Of a stretch of 64,000 bases of DNA, positions 32,206 to 41,421 are shown piece by piece. A program made the position numbers and the translations under genes. The DNA comes from Halorubrum saccharovorum DSM 1137 (lineage in GTDB: Archaea; Halobacteriota; Halobacteria; Halobacteriales; Haloferacaceae), in NCBI RefSeq assembly GCF_000337915.1, contig NZ_AOJE01000060.1, forward strand, positions 199,816-263,815, in the 5' to 3' direction. The stretch's first letter is position 1. Every line of letters begins with the position of its first letter. The notes below the pieces were generated by a model. It had not been told where the DNA came from, did no database searches, and saw nothing but the letters and a program-made list of their open reading frames with translations.

Positions 32206-32622
32206 TCAGGCCGACTCCTCGACGACTTCCCCGACCGCGAAGTTCGATTTGACCTCCGTTACCTCGATCTTAACGCGCTCGCCGACCTCCGTGTCCGGGA
32301 CGATGATCACGTACCCGCGCTCGACGCGGGCGATCCCGTCGCCCTGCTTGCCGAGATCCTCGATTTCGACGTAGCGCATTTCCCCGGGCTCGACCGGGGG
32401 CTGCGGCCCGTCGTCGGCGCGGGACGCCGAGGTGTCGACGCTCTCGTCGGTTTCCTCGGCCGCCTCGGCCTCGGAGCGGGAGATGAGCGCGACGCGATAC
32501 GTCTCGCCCGGCTCCAGCGAGCCGGTCTCGACCTCGCGTCGCGGGACCTCCACGACGTACTCGCCGTCCTCCTCGCGAACGTCGGCGCTGAACAGACAAA
32601 GGAGCTTCTCTGAGATCTCCAT
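32206..32622 (-). CDS. TRAM domain protein
   Basis: A 138-residue protein. The N-terminal part (MEISEKLLCLFSADVREEDG and YVVEVPRREVETGSLEPGETYRVAL) is typical of haloarchaeal TRAM proteins. After an acidic linker, the C-terminal TRAM beta-barrel reads RYVEIEDLGKQGDGIARVERGYVIIVPDTEVGERVKIEVTEV. TRAM domains bind RNA, and small stand-alone archaeal versions act as RNA chaperone-like proteins. The ATG is picked because it opens the conserved segment. No operon partner. Confidence 0.85.
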   Translation of the reverse strand: MEISEKLLCLFSADVREEDGEYVVEVPRREVETGSLEPGETYRVALISRSEAEAAEETDESVDTSASRADDGPQPPVEPGEMRYVEIEDLGKQGDGIARVERGYVIIVPDTEVGERVKIEVTEVKSNFAVGEVVEESA

Positions 32623-32857
32623 AGTAGACTCCAGCGAAACGTGGAGACGGACCAGTATAGTTGTACCGCCGACACGCTCGGACCGACCGTCGAGAGAGGC
32701 GCCGACCAGCGGTACGTCCCCGTTGTGCAGGCGACGGATCGGGTCCGGGAGTGGCCCAGGGGGCCCCGACGGGTTCCGGCACGCGTGTGCGTCCTCAAAA
32801 ACGAGGAGTCGCCGATGAGTCGCTCGACGCGCCTGAGACGCCCGCAAACGGTTGACG

Positions 32858-32868
32858 AATAAACATAT
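32858..32868 (+). promoter_or_regulatory. TATA-like box of the polymer-forming-type membrane protein gene
   Basis: AATAAACATAT, centred about 30 bases before the ATG at 32894. It makes the in-frame ATG at 32867, which lies at its edge, an unlikely start. Confidence 0.55.
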
Positions 32869-32893
32869 GTACCTCGGCAGTGATACTCCGCGT

Positions 32894-33997
32894 ATGGCCC
32901 TCTCGGACAGCAGCACTCGTCGTCGCATCGTCGTCGCCCTCGCGATCGCAGCGCTTCTCTCGCCGGTCGCGACGGTGCCCGCGACGGCCCAGTCGGTCCA
33001 GGGCCCGTCCGGTTCCGTCGTCGTCGACGAGGGAGAGACGGTCGACGGCGTCGAAACCGTGTCCGCGACGATCGTCGTGCGCGGCACCGTGGACGGCGAC
33101 CTCTCCGGCGCGGCCGGATCGATCCGGATCGCGGAGACCGGCCGGGTCAACGGAAACGTCCAAGCCGCCGCCGGGACCGTGGTGATCGACGGCGAGGTCG
33201 GCGGAAACGTCGAGGTCGGCGCCGGCTCCTTCGACCTGACGGAGACCGGCCGGGTCGACGGCTCGCTCGACGTCAGCGCGGGAGCGATCACCGTCGACGG
33301 CGCGGTCGGCGGCGACGTTCGCGCGAGCGCCGACTCCGTGGTCCTCGGGCCCAACGCGGCCGTCGGCGGCGAGTTCCGGTACGACGCCGACGAGTTCAGC
33401 CGGAGCTCGGACGCGACCGTCGCCGGCGGCGTCGTGGAGGACGAGAGCCTCAGCGGCGACGGCGGAATCGGGGTCGGCGAGGGCGGCCAGCTCCTGCCCT
33501 CGTGGGTCGGCTCCGCGTACGGCGTCGCCGTCAACCTCGCGCTGGGCACGGTCCTCCTGCTCGCGTTCCCCCGGTTCTCCCGCGGCGTCGAGGACCGCGT
33601 CGGCGGCGGCCCCCTCGTCAGCGGCGGGGTCGGTCTCCTCGCGCTGATCGTCACCCCGATCGCCCTCGCCCTCGTGGCGATCACGCTCGTCGGGCTCCCG
33701 CTGGCGCTCGTCGGGCTCGCGGCCTACGTCGTCGCGCTCTGGGTCGGCTCCGTGTACGGTCGGTACGCCCTCGGCGCGTGGGCGCTGGACCGGCTCGGCA
33801 GGCCGAACCGGTGGGGCGCGCTCCTCCTCGGCGTCGTCGGCGTCGCCCTGATCGGACTGGTCCCGTGGATCGGCGGGCTCGTCGACCTGCTCGTCCTCCT
33901 GCTCGGACTCGGCGCGCTCGCGATCGCGCTCCGGGACGGGTACCGGGGGCGAAACGACGCGACCGTTTCAGACGGCGAGCCGGTCGAAGTCGACTGA
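32894..33997 (+). CDS. Bactofilin/polymer-forming-type beta-helix protein with C-terminal membrane domain
   Basis: A 367-residue exported or membrane protein. It has an N-terminal signal-like helix (RRIVVALAIAALLSPVATVPATAQ). Residues about 40-180 are short glycine-rich repeats of the kind VVRGTVDGDLSGAAGSIRI, NVQAAAGTVVIDGEVGGNV and LDVSAGAITVDGAVGGDV, forming a right-handed beta-helix of the polymer-forming (bactofilin) type. About four membrane helices follow (residues 210-345), then a polar tail. The arrangement suggests an extracytoplasmic beta-helix anchored in the membrane, perhaps structural. Function is unproven. Confidence 0.8.
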   Translation: MALSDSSTRRRIVVALAIAALLSPVATVPATAQSVQGPSGSVVVDEGETVDGVETVSATIVVRGTVDGDLSGAAGSIRIAETGRVNGNVQAAAGTVVIDGEVGGNVEVGAGSFDLTETGRVDGSLDVSAGAITVDGAVGGDVRASADSVVLGPNAAVGGEFRYDADEFSRSSDATVAGGVVEDESLSGDGGIGVGEGGQLLPSWVGSAYGVAVNLALGTVLLLAFPRFSRGVEDRVGGGPLVSGGVGLLALIVTPIALALVAITLVGLPLALVGLAAYVVALWVGSVYGRYALGAWALDRLGRPNRWGALLLGVVGVALIGLVPWIGGLVDLLVLLLGLGALAIALRDGYRGRNDATVSDGEPVEVD

Positions 33998-34113
33998 CTG
34001 CGGCTCTCTGCCCTCCCGACTCACAGCCGCCCCGATCCGAAATCGCGCGATCGCTTCCGGCAACTGCCGCCACCGGACTAAGCTCTTTATTGCGGTCCGC
34101 TAAACCGTTCCTC

Positions 34114-35019
34114 ATGAGCGATCCGGAGTTCCGACACGGCGCTGTCTCGTCCCCGATCGTGACGCCGTTCGACGCCGACGGCGGCGTCGACGTCGACGCG
34201 CTCGCGACCCACGTCGAAACGCTCGTCGACGCCGGCCTCGACGGGGTCGTCCCCTGCGGAACGACCGGCGAGTTCGCCAGCCTCACCGACGCGGAGCGGC
34301 GAACGGTGATCGAGACCGTCGTCGGGGCGGCCGACGGCCGTGTCCCCGTGATCGCCGGCGCGGCGGACACGACCGTCTCGGGCGTCCGCGACCGCCTTCG
34401 GTTCGCCGCCGAGGCCGGAGCCGACGCGGGGCTCATCACGCTCCCGTACTACCAGACCTCGACGGGTCCCGACGGCCAGCGAGCCTTCTTCGAACGGGTC
34501 GCCGACGAGTCTCCCGTTCCGATCTACCTGTACGACATCCCGGCGACGGTCGGCGAGCCGATCGATCCCGGCGTCGTCGCCGACCTCGCCGCGCACGAGT
34601 CGGTCGTCGGGCTGAAAGACACGTCCGGCGACCTCTCCGGGCTCGACGCCGCCCTCCGCGGGACTCCCGACTCCTTCACCGTCTTCCAGGGCGTCGACGC
34701 CCAGCTCTACCCGACCGTGTCGCTCGGCGTCGACGGCGGGGTCAACGCGCTCTCGCAGGTGATCCCCGAGGCGTTCGTCGCGCTCCGCGAGGCGCTCCGC
34801 GCCGGCGACGAGGACCGCGCGCTGGCGCTCCACCGGGAGGCGATCGCGCCGCTTTTCGCCCGCTGTGCCGAGCACGGATTCGCGCCCGCCGCGAAGGTCG
34901 CGGCCGCCCACCGCGAATTCATCCCGGACCCGCGGGTTCGGCCGCCCCTCACGGTCCCCGACGCGGCGGCGCGAGAGGCGCTCGCCGCCGACGTCGACGC
35001 GGCGCTCGACGCGGTCTAA
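34114..35019 (+). CDS. Dihydrodipicolinate synthase / KDG aldolase family protein
   Basis: A 301-residue class I aldolase of the DapA/NAL family. It starts FRHGAVSSPIVTPFDADGGVD and has LDGVVPCGTTGEFASLT (pyruvate-carboxylate loop), VIAGAADTTVSGV, LITLPYYQT, PIYLYDIPATVG with the catalytic Tyr and SVVGLKDTSGD with the Schiff-base Lys. It could be 4-hydroxy-tetrahydrodipicolinate synthase for lysine, or a 2-keto-3-deoxy-(phospho)gluconate aldolase of the semi-phosphorylated Entner-Doudoroff path; the family does not separate these by eye. Its start has a TTTATTG box about 27 bases upstream. Confidence 0.85.
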   Translation: MSDPEFRHGAVSSPIVTPFDADGGVDVDALATHVETLVDAGLDGVVPCGTTGEFASLTDAERRTVIETVVGAADGRVPVIAGAADTTVSGVRDRLRFAAEAGADAGLITLPYYQTSTGPDGQRAFFERVADESPVPIYLYDIPATVGEPIDPGVVADLAAHESVVGLKDTSGDLSGLDAALRGTPDSFTVFQGVDAQLYPTVSLGVDGGVNALSQVIPEAFVALREALRAGDEDRALALHREAIAPLFARCAEHGFAPAAKVAAAHREFIPDPRVRPPLTVPDAAAREALAADVDAALDAV

Positions 35020-35045
35020 CGGCCGCGCCCCGACGTTTTGGGCCG

Positions 35046-35807
35046 TCACTTCCCGTCGATCGGCGTCCCGTCCGCCTCCTTCGGCCCCTCGGAGTCGAAG
35101 ACGACCGCGTCGCCGTCGGCGCGCTCGGCGGCGGTCGGGTCGTAGCCGTCGCGCACGCCGATCGCCTCCTCCAGCTCGCGGACCGCGCGCTCTTTGAGCG
35201 CCGCGGCCAGTTCCTCGGCGTCCTCGCGCGAGATGTCGCGGCCGAGCCCCTCGCACTCGTGTGCGCGGACGACGCCCTCGGCGTCGACCGCCTCGCCCAT
35301 CGGCTGGCTCGTCCCGTCGAGCGCGACGCTGAACGGATACGTCTGACAGATGAGCGGTCGGGCGTCGTGGACGGTACAGGCCCCCTGTCCGTCCGTCTCC
35401 TCGTAGAACGTGCAGTCGCCGCAGTCGTCGGTCGCGAGCGCCCACTCGAACGTCTCGCCCGCGGGCTCACCGTCGTCGCCCGCGGAGAGCCCGAACGGCA
35501 TCGGGCGGGCGACGTCGCGCCAGTCGTACGACTCGCCGAACTCCGCCTCGGCGGCGTCGGCGACGGCGCGGACCTCGTCCGGGAAGACGGTGGCCGTGTG
35601 GGGTTCGCGGTCGGGTTCGCGGTCCCCTTCACCGTCCCCGGTGTCAGCTCCTTCTCCCGCCGGCGCGCCGCCCGGATCGTCGGGTGCGTAGCCCGTACAG
35701 CAGCCGCCACAGCGGGTGCACTCGAAGCCGATCGACTCGATGGCGTCGGCGAGCTCGTCGGCGTCGAGGTCGCGGGCGCGTTCGAGTTCGGCTTCGAGCG
35801 ATTCCAT
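35046..35807 (-). CDS. YkgJ family cysteine-cluster protein
   Basis: A 253-residue protein. The N-terminal FECTRCGGCCTGYAP, the middle DDCGDCTFY and GACTVHDARPLICQTYPF, and a later AHECEGLG give the Cys pattern of the YkgJ (CxxCxxCC...) family, which is thought to hold an iron-sulphur or zinc cluster. A Gly/Asp-rich linker follows the first motif. Function is unknown in archaea. It lies on the opposite strand to the aldolase and converges with it. Confidence 0.85.
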   Translation of the reverse strand: MESLEAELERARDLDADELADAIESIGFECTRCGGCCTGYAPDDPGGAPAGEGADTGDGEGDREPDREPHTATVFPDEVRAVADAAEAEFGESYDWRDVARPMPFGLSAGDDGEPAGETFEWALATDDCGDCTFYEETDGQGACTVHDARPLICQTYPFSVALDGTSQPMGEAVDAEGVVRAHECEGLGRDISREDAEELAAALKERAVRELEEAIGVRDGYDPTAAERADGDAVVFDSEGPKEADGTPIDGK

Positions 35808-35935
35808 GGGGCCGCTTGCGTCGCGGTCGGGTTAACGCCGTCCCTTCGCGAGCCGCGCCCTGTCGGCGGTGCGCGGGCTCGCGTCGGGCGCGCCGAGCGA
35901 AGGAGCGAAGTGCGACCGACCCCTACCGAGCGGGC

Positions 35936-36382
35936 GTGAAGGAGTACGAGCGGAAGGGGCTCCTCGAACGCGTCAACCGCGAGGCGGCGACGGTGGGCGC
36001 GGAGATCCCCGAGGAGATCGAGATCCAGGGGGAGCCGATCGAACTGCAGTCGTTCGTCTTCGAGATCAAGCGCCGCGACACGGTTCCGCCCGGCGAGCGC
36101 GAGCGAGTCGAACAGGCGAAGCGGAACCTCCGGCGCGAGCGGTTGGAACGGCTCGAACCCATCGAGGAGAACGAGGTGAGCTACGACCGCGGCGAGGAGC
36201 TGGCGGCGTCGATCATCGGGATCGACCGCGCGCTCGACGCCTTGGAGGGCCTCGACGCGCCCGACCCGGAGACGGAAGCGGAGCGGCAGAAGGCGGCCGA
36301 TCGCAAGCGCTGGATGAGCTTCCTGAAGAAGGCGCTCGGACGGGACGACGCGGGCGGCGCGAGCGGTCGGACGCGGTTCTGA
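35936..36382 (+). CDS. DUF5788 family protein
   Basis: A 148-residue protein started at the GTG at 35936 (VKEYERKGLLERVNREAATV). The conserved block is IEIQGEPIELQSFVFEIKRR and DTVPPGERERVEQAKRNLRRERLERL, a charged helical protein. The central YDRGEELAASIIGIDRAL and the C-terminal RKRWMSFLKKALG are also typical of this haloarchaeal family. It has no known function; the Arg/Glu-rich helices could bind nucleic acid or a partner protein, which is a guess. The GTG matches the expected conserved N-terminus. Confidence 0.8.
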   Translation: MKEYERKGLLERVNREAATVGAEIPEEIEIQGEPIELQSFVFEIKRRDTVPPGERERVEQAKRNLRRERLERLEPIEENEVSYDRGEELAASIIGIDRALDALEGLDAPDPETEAERQKAADRKRWMSFLKKALGRDDAGGASGRTRF

Positions 36383-36632
36383 CGGACTCGATCGCCGCCG
36401 TCGCGGTTCGCGGGGCCACCCGTCACCGAGCCGTCGAGACAGCCGGAGACCGCCCGACCGCCGCCGCGAGACCGCCGGTGAGCATCCAGCGTCGGCACGG
36501 ATTCGGATCGCTCAGACGCGTCCTTCGTCGTCCCGGCGCAACTGCGCCGGCGCTGCACAAAGAGCCGCCGTCGTCTCCGGGTCCGACGCGGCCGCGTCGG
36601 CCGTCGTCGGTTCGAGTCGCTCCGCTCTCTCC

Positions 36633-37103
36633 TCAGTTCCCGGTGAAATCGATCCGCGAGTCCCCCGCGTCGTCGTCGCGGGTCGCGTGGCCGACTCGGA
36701 CGAACTCGTAGGCGTCGTCGTCGAGAAACACCGCGTCGCCGTCGACGCTCACGGCGACCGACTCCAGGACGGCCCCCTCGCAGGGGCCGAAGTTGCAGTA
36801 GCCGCCGTCGGCCTCGAAGGTGGCGCCGTGCGTCTGGCAGAACACCTCGCCGTTGCGGACGAACGCCCCGTCGTCCTTGTCGAGGCGCACGTCGGTCCAG
36901 TGCTGACAGTAGTTGCGGAATGCGCGCACCTCGCCGGCCGCCCGCGTGAGGACCGCTTCGGCCTCTGGGGTACCGTCCTCGGCCTCGCCAACGTCGCCCT
37001 CGCCGTCGTCGACGCTCTCGGGGTCGACCGGTCGCAGCGTCACGAGCAGCGTGCTGTCCTCGGGAACTTCCTCGACGGCGGCGATCCGGCGGTCCGCGTC
37101 CAT
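36633..37103 (-). CDS. Rieske [2Fe-2S] domain protein
   Basis: A 156-residue soluble protein. The cluster ligands are C66 and H68 (YCQHW) and C89 and H92 (FCQTHGATF), spaced 20 residues apart, followed by GGYCNFGPCEGAVLE, as in Rieske-type ferredoxins. The N-terminal 50 residues include an acidic linker. No membrane anchor is seen, so it resembles the small ferredoxin partners of oxygenases or nitrite reductase-like proteins rather than a bc1 subunit. No oxygenase gene is adjacent, so the electron partner is unknown. Confidence 0.87.
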   Translation of the reverse strand: MDADRRIAAVEEVPEDSTLLVTLRPVDPESVDDGEGDVGEAEDGTPEAEAVLTRAAGEVRAFRNYCQHWTDVRLDKDDGAFVRNGEVFCQTHGATFEADGGYCNFGPCEGAVLESVAVSVDGDAVFLDDDAYEFVRVGHATRDDDAGDSRIDFTGN

Positions 37104-37355
37104 ACGCGTTCGTGGCCGGCGGTGCGTTTCAACTGATCGATAGCGCGGGGCTCTGTGACGACCGGTAACGGTCCGGTTGGCTGCTTATAAATCGTCGAGC
37201 GTGGACCGACGGCGAACACTTCCGAGGCCCCAGCCTCGTCGGTGCGGCGCTCGCGAGCGTCGCACCGACTCCCTCGCGCACGCGACTCGGGGCCCGCGGT
37301 CGCTCGTCGGCACGAGCCACCGCGGGTCCGTTTATCAGTCACCTCGCCGTTGCGG

Positions 37356-37976
37356 TCACTCCCGTTCGGTTTCGGTCTCTGGCTCTGACTCGCCGCCGTC
37401 CGCGCTTTCCTCGGCGTCTCGCTGCGCTTCCTTCCGCGCCCTGTCCGCGGCGAGCTCCCTGTCGATGTCGTCCTCGACGTACCCCATCGACTCCACCGTG
37501 ACGACGTTGCCGCCTCCGGGGTCGACGACCATCACCTCCTCGCCCTCTTCGATCGTCCCCTCGATCGAGCGCGCGGAGTAGTGTGGGTTGAACCCGCCCC
37601 CGGAGAGCTTCACCTCACCACCGGCGGTGGTCACCTCCTCGGTGACCGTGCCGGTCTTCCCCTTCAGCGAGTCGCTGTCGCTCGTCTGCTGTTGGCCTTT
37701 CCCGCCGTACAGATCGAACTCGTGGTAGCCGTAGAAGGCCGCCGCGCCGAAGAGAAGCGTCAGGAGCGCCATGACCAGGGTCAGCCCCGCGCCGACGACC
37801 CCGAGCGACGTGAGGAGGAGGCCGCCGAGCCCCGCCCCGATCAGCGCGATGCCGACCACGATGAAGTTCGCGCCCGGCGCGAGCGCCTCCGCCATCGAGA
37901 GCAACAGCCCGGCCGTCAACAGCAGCAGGGGCAGCGTGTCCGGGGAGAGGAGCCCGGACTGCGCGAGTGCGTCCAT
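37356..37976 (-). CDS. NfeD family membrane protein
   Basis: A 206-residue protein. Two to three membrane helices (about residues 12-90: LPLLLLTAGLLLSMAEALAPG, FIVVGIALIGAGLGG, LTLVMALLTLLFGAAAF) are followed by an OB-fold domain (LKGKTGTVTEEVTTAGGEVKL, IEEGEEVMVVDPGGGNVVTV) and an acidic Glu-rich tail. NfeD proteins usually pair with a stomatin/SPFH protein in membrane quality control; none is seen next to it here. The ATG at 37976 starts just before the first helix. Confidence 0.85.
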   Translation of the reverse strand: MDALAQSGLLSPDTLPLLLLTAGLLLSMAEALAPGANFIVVGIALIGAGLGGLLLTSLGVVGAGLTLVMALLTLLFGAAAFYGYHEFDLYGGKGQQQTSDSDSLKGKTGTVTEEVTTAGGEVKLSGGGFNPHYSARSIEGTIEEGEEVMVVDPGGGNVVTVESMGYVEDDIDRELAADRARKEAQRDAEESADGGESEPETETERE

Positions 37977-38076
37977 GTCCGGACGTACGGCTGTGACGGT
38001 ATAAGTGGTGGTACGGGAGGGTCGCGGAACGGGGGAAGTGGTGGTACGGGAGGACGGTGAACCGAACGCCGACCGA

Positions 38077-38343
38077 TCAGAACCCGACGAAGAGAACGCC
38101 GATCGTGAGCACGACTCCGAGCACGACGCAGACGGCGTGTTCGGCGTCGATCGATCCGGGCTCGATCGGCTCGCTCTCGGGCGTGTGGGTGTCCTCGACG
38201 ACGCCGTTCGGCCCCACGTCGTCGACGGCAAACCGCCACTCGCTCTCGCCGCCACCCTCGTTTTCGTCGTCCGATCGGGTGTCGTTCGCCCGGCTTCGCA
38301 CGTCGTCGCGGCTTCCCCCGTCGCGGCCGTCGTCGCTGCTCAT
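38077..38343 (-). CDS. Small tail-anchored haloarchaeal protein (DUF7312-like)
   Basis: An 88-residue protein. The first 60 residues are very hydrophilic and acidic. The motif EWRFAVDDVGPNG leads to EPGSIDAEHAVCVVLGVVLTIGVLFVGF, a single C-terminal membrane helix. The pattern WRFxVDDVGP plus a terminal helix recurs in small haloarchaeal proteins that I recall as DUF7312; the name is from memory. Function unknown. Confidence 0.7.
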   Translation of the reverse strand: MSSDDGRDGGSRDDVRSRANDTRSDDENEGGGESEWRFAVDDVGPNGVVEDTHTPESEPIEPGSIDAEHAVCVVLGVVLTIGVLFVGF

Positions 38344-38414
38344 GCCAGCGGCTAGGCGGCTTACCAGTAAATGGCTGGCGGGTGAGACGGGAGGGGTGAC
38401 GGCGAAGCGTGCCG

Positions 38415-40172
38415 CTACCGCTTCCGCGCCGCCGCGATCACGTCGCCGTCGTAGACCACACCGCGCTCACCGTCGACCGTTACCACGGTTCCGTCCGTCA
38501 CGCTCTCGGGGAGCGGCGCGCCCGAGACCATCGGAACGCCGAGTTCGCGAGCGATCACCGCGGGGTACCCCGTCATCCCCTCGCGGGCGTCGACGATCCC
38601 GGCGACCGCGTCGAGGTCGCCCGTGAACTCGCCCTCGAAGTTGGGACCGAGCGCGACGATCGATCCCTCCGGGACCTCGCGTAAGTCGCCGTCGGCGGTG
38701 CGGTACACCGGGGCCGCGACGCTGCCGGCGACGACCGCCTTCCCGGTCACCAGCGTCTCGGCGGCGACGTGGACCTTGAGCGTGTTCGTCGTGTTCGTCC
38801 CTTCGAACTCGGTCAGCATGCCGGAGAGCACGACGAGGGTGTCCCCCGACTCGGCCCCGCCGCGGTCGAGCGCGGCGTCGACCGCGTTGTCGAGGATCGT
38901 CTCCATGTCGTGGGCGTACTCGGTCATCACGGGACGGACTCCCCACGAGAGCGCGAGCTGGCGCCGGACGCGGTCGTTCGGCGTCGTCGCGACCACGGGG
39001 ACGCCGGGCCGGAACATCGCCGTCTTCCGGGCCGTGAATCCGGACTCCGAGACCGCGACCACGGTGGAGGCGCCGATGTCGCGCGCGAGGTAGCGCGCGG
39101 ACCGGGCCAGCGCCTCGGTCCGCGACCCCTCCGCCGCGGTCGGGACGCGCTGTTCGCGCGTCTCCGCGTACTCGTCGCTGGACTCGATCTCGCGGACGAT
39201 CCGGTCCATCGTCTCGACGACGTTGACGGGGTCGTCTCCGATAGCGGTCTCGCCCGAGAGCATCACGGCGTCGGTGCCGTCGAGGACCGCGTTCGCCACG
39301 TCGGACGCCTCCGCGCGGGTCGGGCGACGGGAGGAGACCATCGAGTCGAGCATCTCCGTCGCCGTGATGACGGGGACGCCCGCGTTGACGCACTTGCGGA
39401 TGATCCGCTTTTGAATGACGGGCACGTCCTCCAGCGGGCACTCCACGCCGAGGTCGCCGCGGGCGACCATCACGCCGTCGGCGGCGTCGACGATCCCGTC
39501 GAGGTTCTCGACCGCGCCCGCGCGCTCGATCTTCGCGATGATCGGGATGTCGTCGGCGCCGCGCGCCTCCAGCGCGTCCGCGATCTGGTAGACGTCCGCC
39601 GCGTCGCGCACGAAGGAGGCCGCGACGAAGTCGGCGTTCGCCCGCGCCGCGAGGTCGAGTTCGGCCTCGTCCTCGGCGGTGATGAGGTCCACGTCGATGG
39701 CGACGCCCGGGAGGTTGACGCCCTTCCGCGAGCTGAGCTTCCCGCCGGAGACGACGGTGGCGGTCACCGACTCGCCGTCGACCCGCTCCACGCGACACTC
39801 GATCCGGCCGTCGTCGAGGAGGACCGTGTCGCCCGGCTCTGCGGCCGCGATGGAGTGGGTGAGCCCCACGAGTTCGGGGGTGGCGTCGTCGCCCTCCTCG
39901 AACGTCACCTCGGAGTCCGTCGCGAGCAGAATCGGCTCCTCCAGCTCCGCGGTGCGGATCTCCGGCCCCTTCAGGTCGACCATCACCGCGAGCGGGTCGT
40001 CGATCTCGTCGTCGACTGCGCGCGCGCGTTCGATGACCTCCTCGCGGTGGTCCGTCGTCCCGTGACTGGCGTTCAGCCGGACGACGGACATCCCCGCGTC
40101 GGCGAGGCCGCGGATCGTGTCCCGGTCGTCCGACGCGGGACCGATCGTACAGACGATCTTGGCGTTTCGCAT
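38415..40172 (-). CDS. pyk: Pyruvate kinase
   Basis: A 585-residue enzyme making pyruvate and ATP from phosphoenolpyruvate and ADP. The N-terminus is MRNAKIVCTIGPASDDRDTI, then MSVVRLNASHGTTD and MVDLKGPEIRT (active-site Lys/Arg). IIAKIERAGAVENLD and MVARGDLGVECP (metal Glu/Asp) follow, with TATEMLDSMVSSRRPTRAEA and DAVMLSGETAIG. After the C-domain it carries an extra C-terminal PEP-utiliser-like domain (about 475-585: GPNFEGEFTGDLDAVAGI, REGMTGYPAVIARELGVPMV), known from Bacillus and haloarchaeal pyruvate kinases. Single gene. Confidence 0.95.
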   Translation of the reverse strand: MRNAKIVCTIGPASDDRDTIRGLADAGMSVVRLNASHGTTDHREEVIERARAVDDEIDDPLAVMVDLKGPEIRTAELEEPILLATDSEVTFEEGDDATPELVGLTHSIAAAEPGDTVLLDDGRIECRVERVDGESVTATVVSGGKLSSRKGVNLPGVAIDVDLITAEDEAELDLAARANADFVAASFVRDAADVYQIADALEARGADDIPIIAKIERAGAVENLDGIVDAADGVMVARGDLGVECPLEDVPVIQKRIIRKCVNAGVPVITATEMLDSMVSSRRPTRAEASDVANAVLDGTDAVMLSGETAIGDDPVNVVETMDRIVREIESSDEYAETREQRVPTAAEGSRTEALARSARYLARDIGASTVVAVSESGFTARKTAMFRPGVPVVATTPNDRVRRQLALSWGVRPVMTEYAHDMETILDNAVDAALDRGGAESGDTLVVLSGMLTEFEGTNTTNTLKVHVAAETLVTGKAVVAGSVAAPVYRTADGDLREVPEGSIVALGPNFEGEFTGDLDAVAGIVDAREGMTGYPAVIARELGVPMVSGAPLPESVTDGTVVTVDGERGVVYDGDVIAAARKR

Positions 40173-40345
40173 GTCGTCGGATTCGGCTCAGGGGAGGAAA
40201 AAGCCACACGGTTGAGTCGCCTCCGAGTGAACGTTCGTGACACTTCCTCGGGCTGTGGTCGGACGGGGGAGGTGAAGCGGAGAGTCGTCGGAACCGTCAG
40301 CGGGACACTCCGGTCGTCGCCGGTACCGTCGACCCGGAACGCCGC

Positions 40346-41281
40346 TTAGTCGTCCGCCGGCGCGGGAGCGTCGCCCGCGGAGAGCCGGACCTCGGGCTCG
40401 TCGACGCCGAGCTCGTCGAGGGCGGCCTGGGCTGCGCGCTTCCCCGAGACTAACATCGCGCCGAAGGTCGGCCCCATCCGCGGGAGGCCGTGGGCGGTCG
40501 CGACCGCCATGCCGGACGCTATCAGGCCGTCGTGGACGACGCCGGTGTGCTCGACGACCGCGTCCTCGCTCTCCCCGACCCACATCGAGTCGTGGCCGGG
40601 CGAGTCGTGGCCGGGGGCGCCGTACTCGCCGTCGCCGGTCTGGTCCATCCCGGTGTTGTGCTCCTTCGCGTGCTCGATGCCGGGCGCCGAGAGGACGCCG
40701 CGCTCGTCGAGCTTGCTGATCGCGACCGCGTCGTGGCCGGTCGCGTCGATCACGAGGTCGGACTCGACCGCGATGGGGTCGACGCAGGTGATCTCCCGGG
40801 GCAGGGCGTGGACCGGCGTCCAGTTCATCACGATCCCGCCGACGCGGTGGTCCTCGCGGACGACCAGGTCGGTGAACTCCGTCATGTTCTGGACGCGCGC
40901 GCCGGCGTCGCAGGCCGCCTTGATCAGCCCGGAACAGGCCTCGGGGCCGGCGGCGGTGTAGAGCCCGTCCACGTCCTCGACCGGCTCGTACTCCACGTCG
41001 AGGTCGGCGAGGATCTCTTGGGCCGGGTCTCGGACCGTCACCGTGTTCATCAGGAACCCGCCGAGCCAGAAGCCGCCGCCGAGGTAGTTGTTCTTCTCGA
41101 CGATCATCACCTTCACGCCGCGCTCGGCCAGCTCCTTGGCGGCCATCAGCCCGGACGGGCCGCCGCCGAGGACGATCACGTCCGACTCCGTGAAGTCGAG
41201 GAACCCGTCGGTCCACTCGTTGCCGATCGCCTTCGTTACGTCCGTCTCGCTCACGTCGCTGAAGCCGTCGAATCCGTGCAT
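40346..41281 (-). CDS. thi4: Thiamine thiazole synthase (Thi4), cysteine-donor type
   Basis: A 311-residue enzyme that builds the adenylated thiazole of thiamine from NAD and glycine. Motifs are [21 protein letters not shown] (dinucleotide binding), [35 protein letters not shown] and [26 protein letters not shown]. Cys166 in ITCVDP matches the cysteine shown to be needed in Haloferax volcanii Thi4. That points to the suicidal, single-turnover route in which the protein supplies the sulphur. A perfect palindrome lies just upstream. Regulation by the ThiR-like protein at 324-1223 is plausible. Confidence 0.94.
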   Translation of the reverse strand: MHGFDGFSDVSETDVTKAIGNEWTDGFLDFTESDVIVLGGGPSGLMAAKELAERGVKVMIVEKNNYLGGGFWLGGFLMNTVTVRDPAQEILADLDVEYEPVEDVDGLYTAAGPEACSGLIKAACDAGARVQNMTEFTDLVVREDHRVGGIVMNWTPVHALPREITCVDPIAVESDLVIDATGHDAVAISKLDERGVLSAPGIEHAKEHNTGMDQTGDGEYGAPGHDSPGHDSMWVGESEDAVVEHTGVVHDGLIASGMAVATAHGLPRMGPTFGAMLVSGKRAAQAALDELGVDEPEVRLSAGDAPAPADD

Positions 41282-41287
41282 ACAACC

Positions 41288-41301
41288 AAGTAATATTACT
41301 T
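41288..41301. promoter_or_regulatory. Perfect 14-base palindrome upstream of thi4
   Basis: AAGTAATATTACTT starts seven bases before the thi4 ATG (41281). It lies downstream of a second AT-rich element (about 41300-41308) at TATA distance, so it covers the expected transcription start, like an operator. It may be the binding site of the thiamine regulator. No other perfect copy was noticed in the window. Confidence 0.6.
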
Positions 41302-41421
41302 AGTAGTGAAAGGCGTTGCGGTCGGCGGTCGCTCGTCGCGATCGCCGGGGCGCCTCCTCGCGCTCTCCGGCGTCCCCGACTCGTAGCCTTTTTACGCGCG
41401 CTGGCGGTAGACGCAGTCACT

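Noticed and set aside
32626..33684. Extension of the TRAM gene far upstream
   Set aside because: It lies antisense to the bactofilin-type gene. The TRAM family starts at MEISEKLLCLF.
34114..35019. Naming the DapA-family gene dapA or kdgA
   Set aside because: The catalytic Tyr and Lys are shared by both enzymes. No lysine or Entner-Doudoroff gene is adjacent to decide.
36533..36550. CCGGCGC-AACT-GCGCCGG hairpin in the gap after the DUF5788 gene
   Set aside because: The stem is GC-rich and no T-tract follows, so an archaeal terminator or RNA gene is not supported. Such stems are frequent by chance at this GC content.
36590..36625. A GGTTCGAGTCG stretch recalling a tRNA T-loop
   Set aside because: The final CC of the T-arm consensus is absent, and no acceptor or anticodon arm can be folded around it.
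38467..40209. Long minus-strand frame overlapping pyruvate kinase in another phase
   Set aside because: The product is arginine-rich and low in complexity. The pyk frame has all family motifs.
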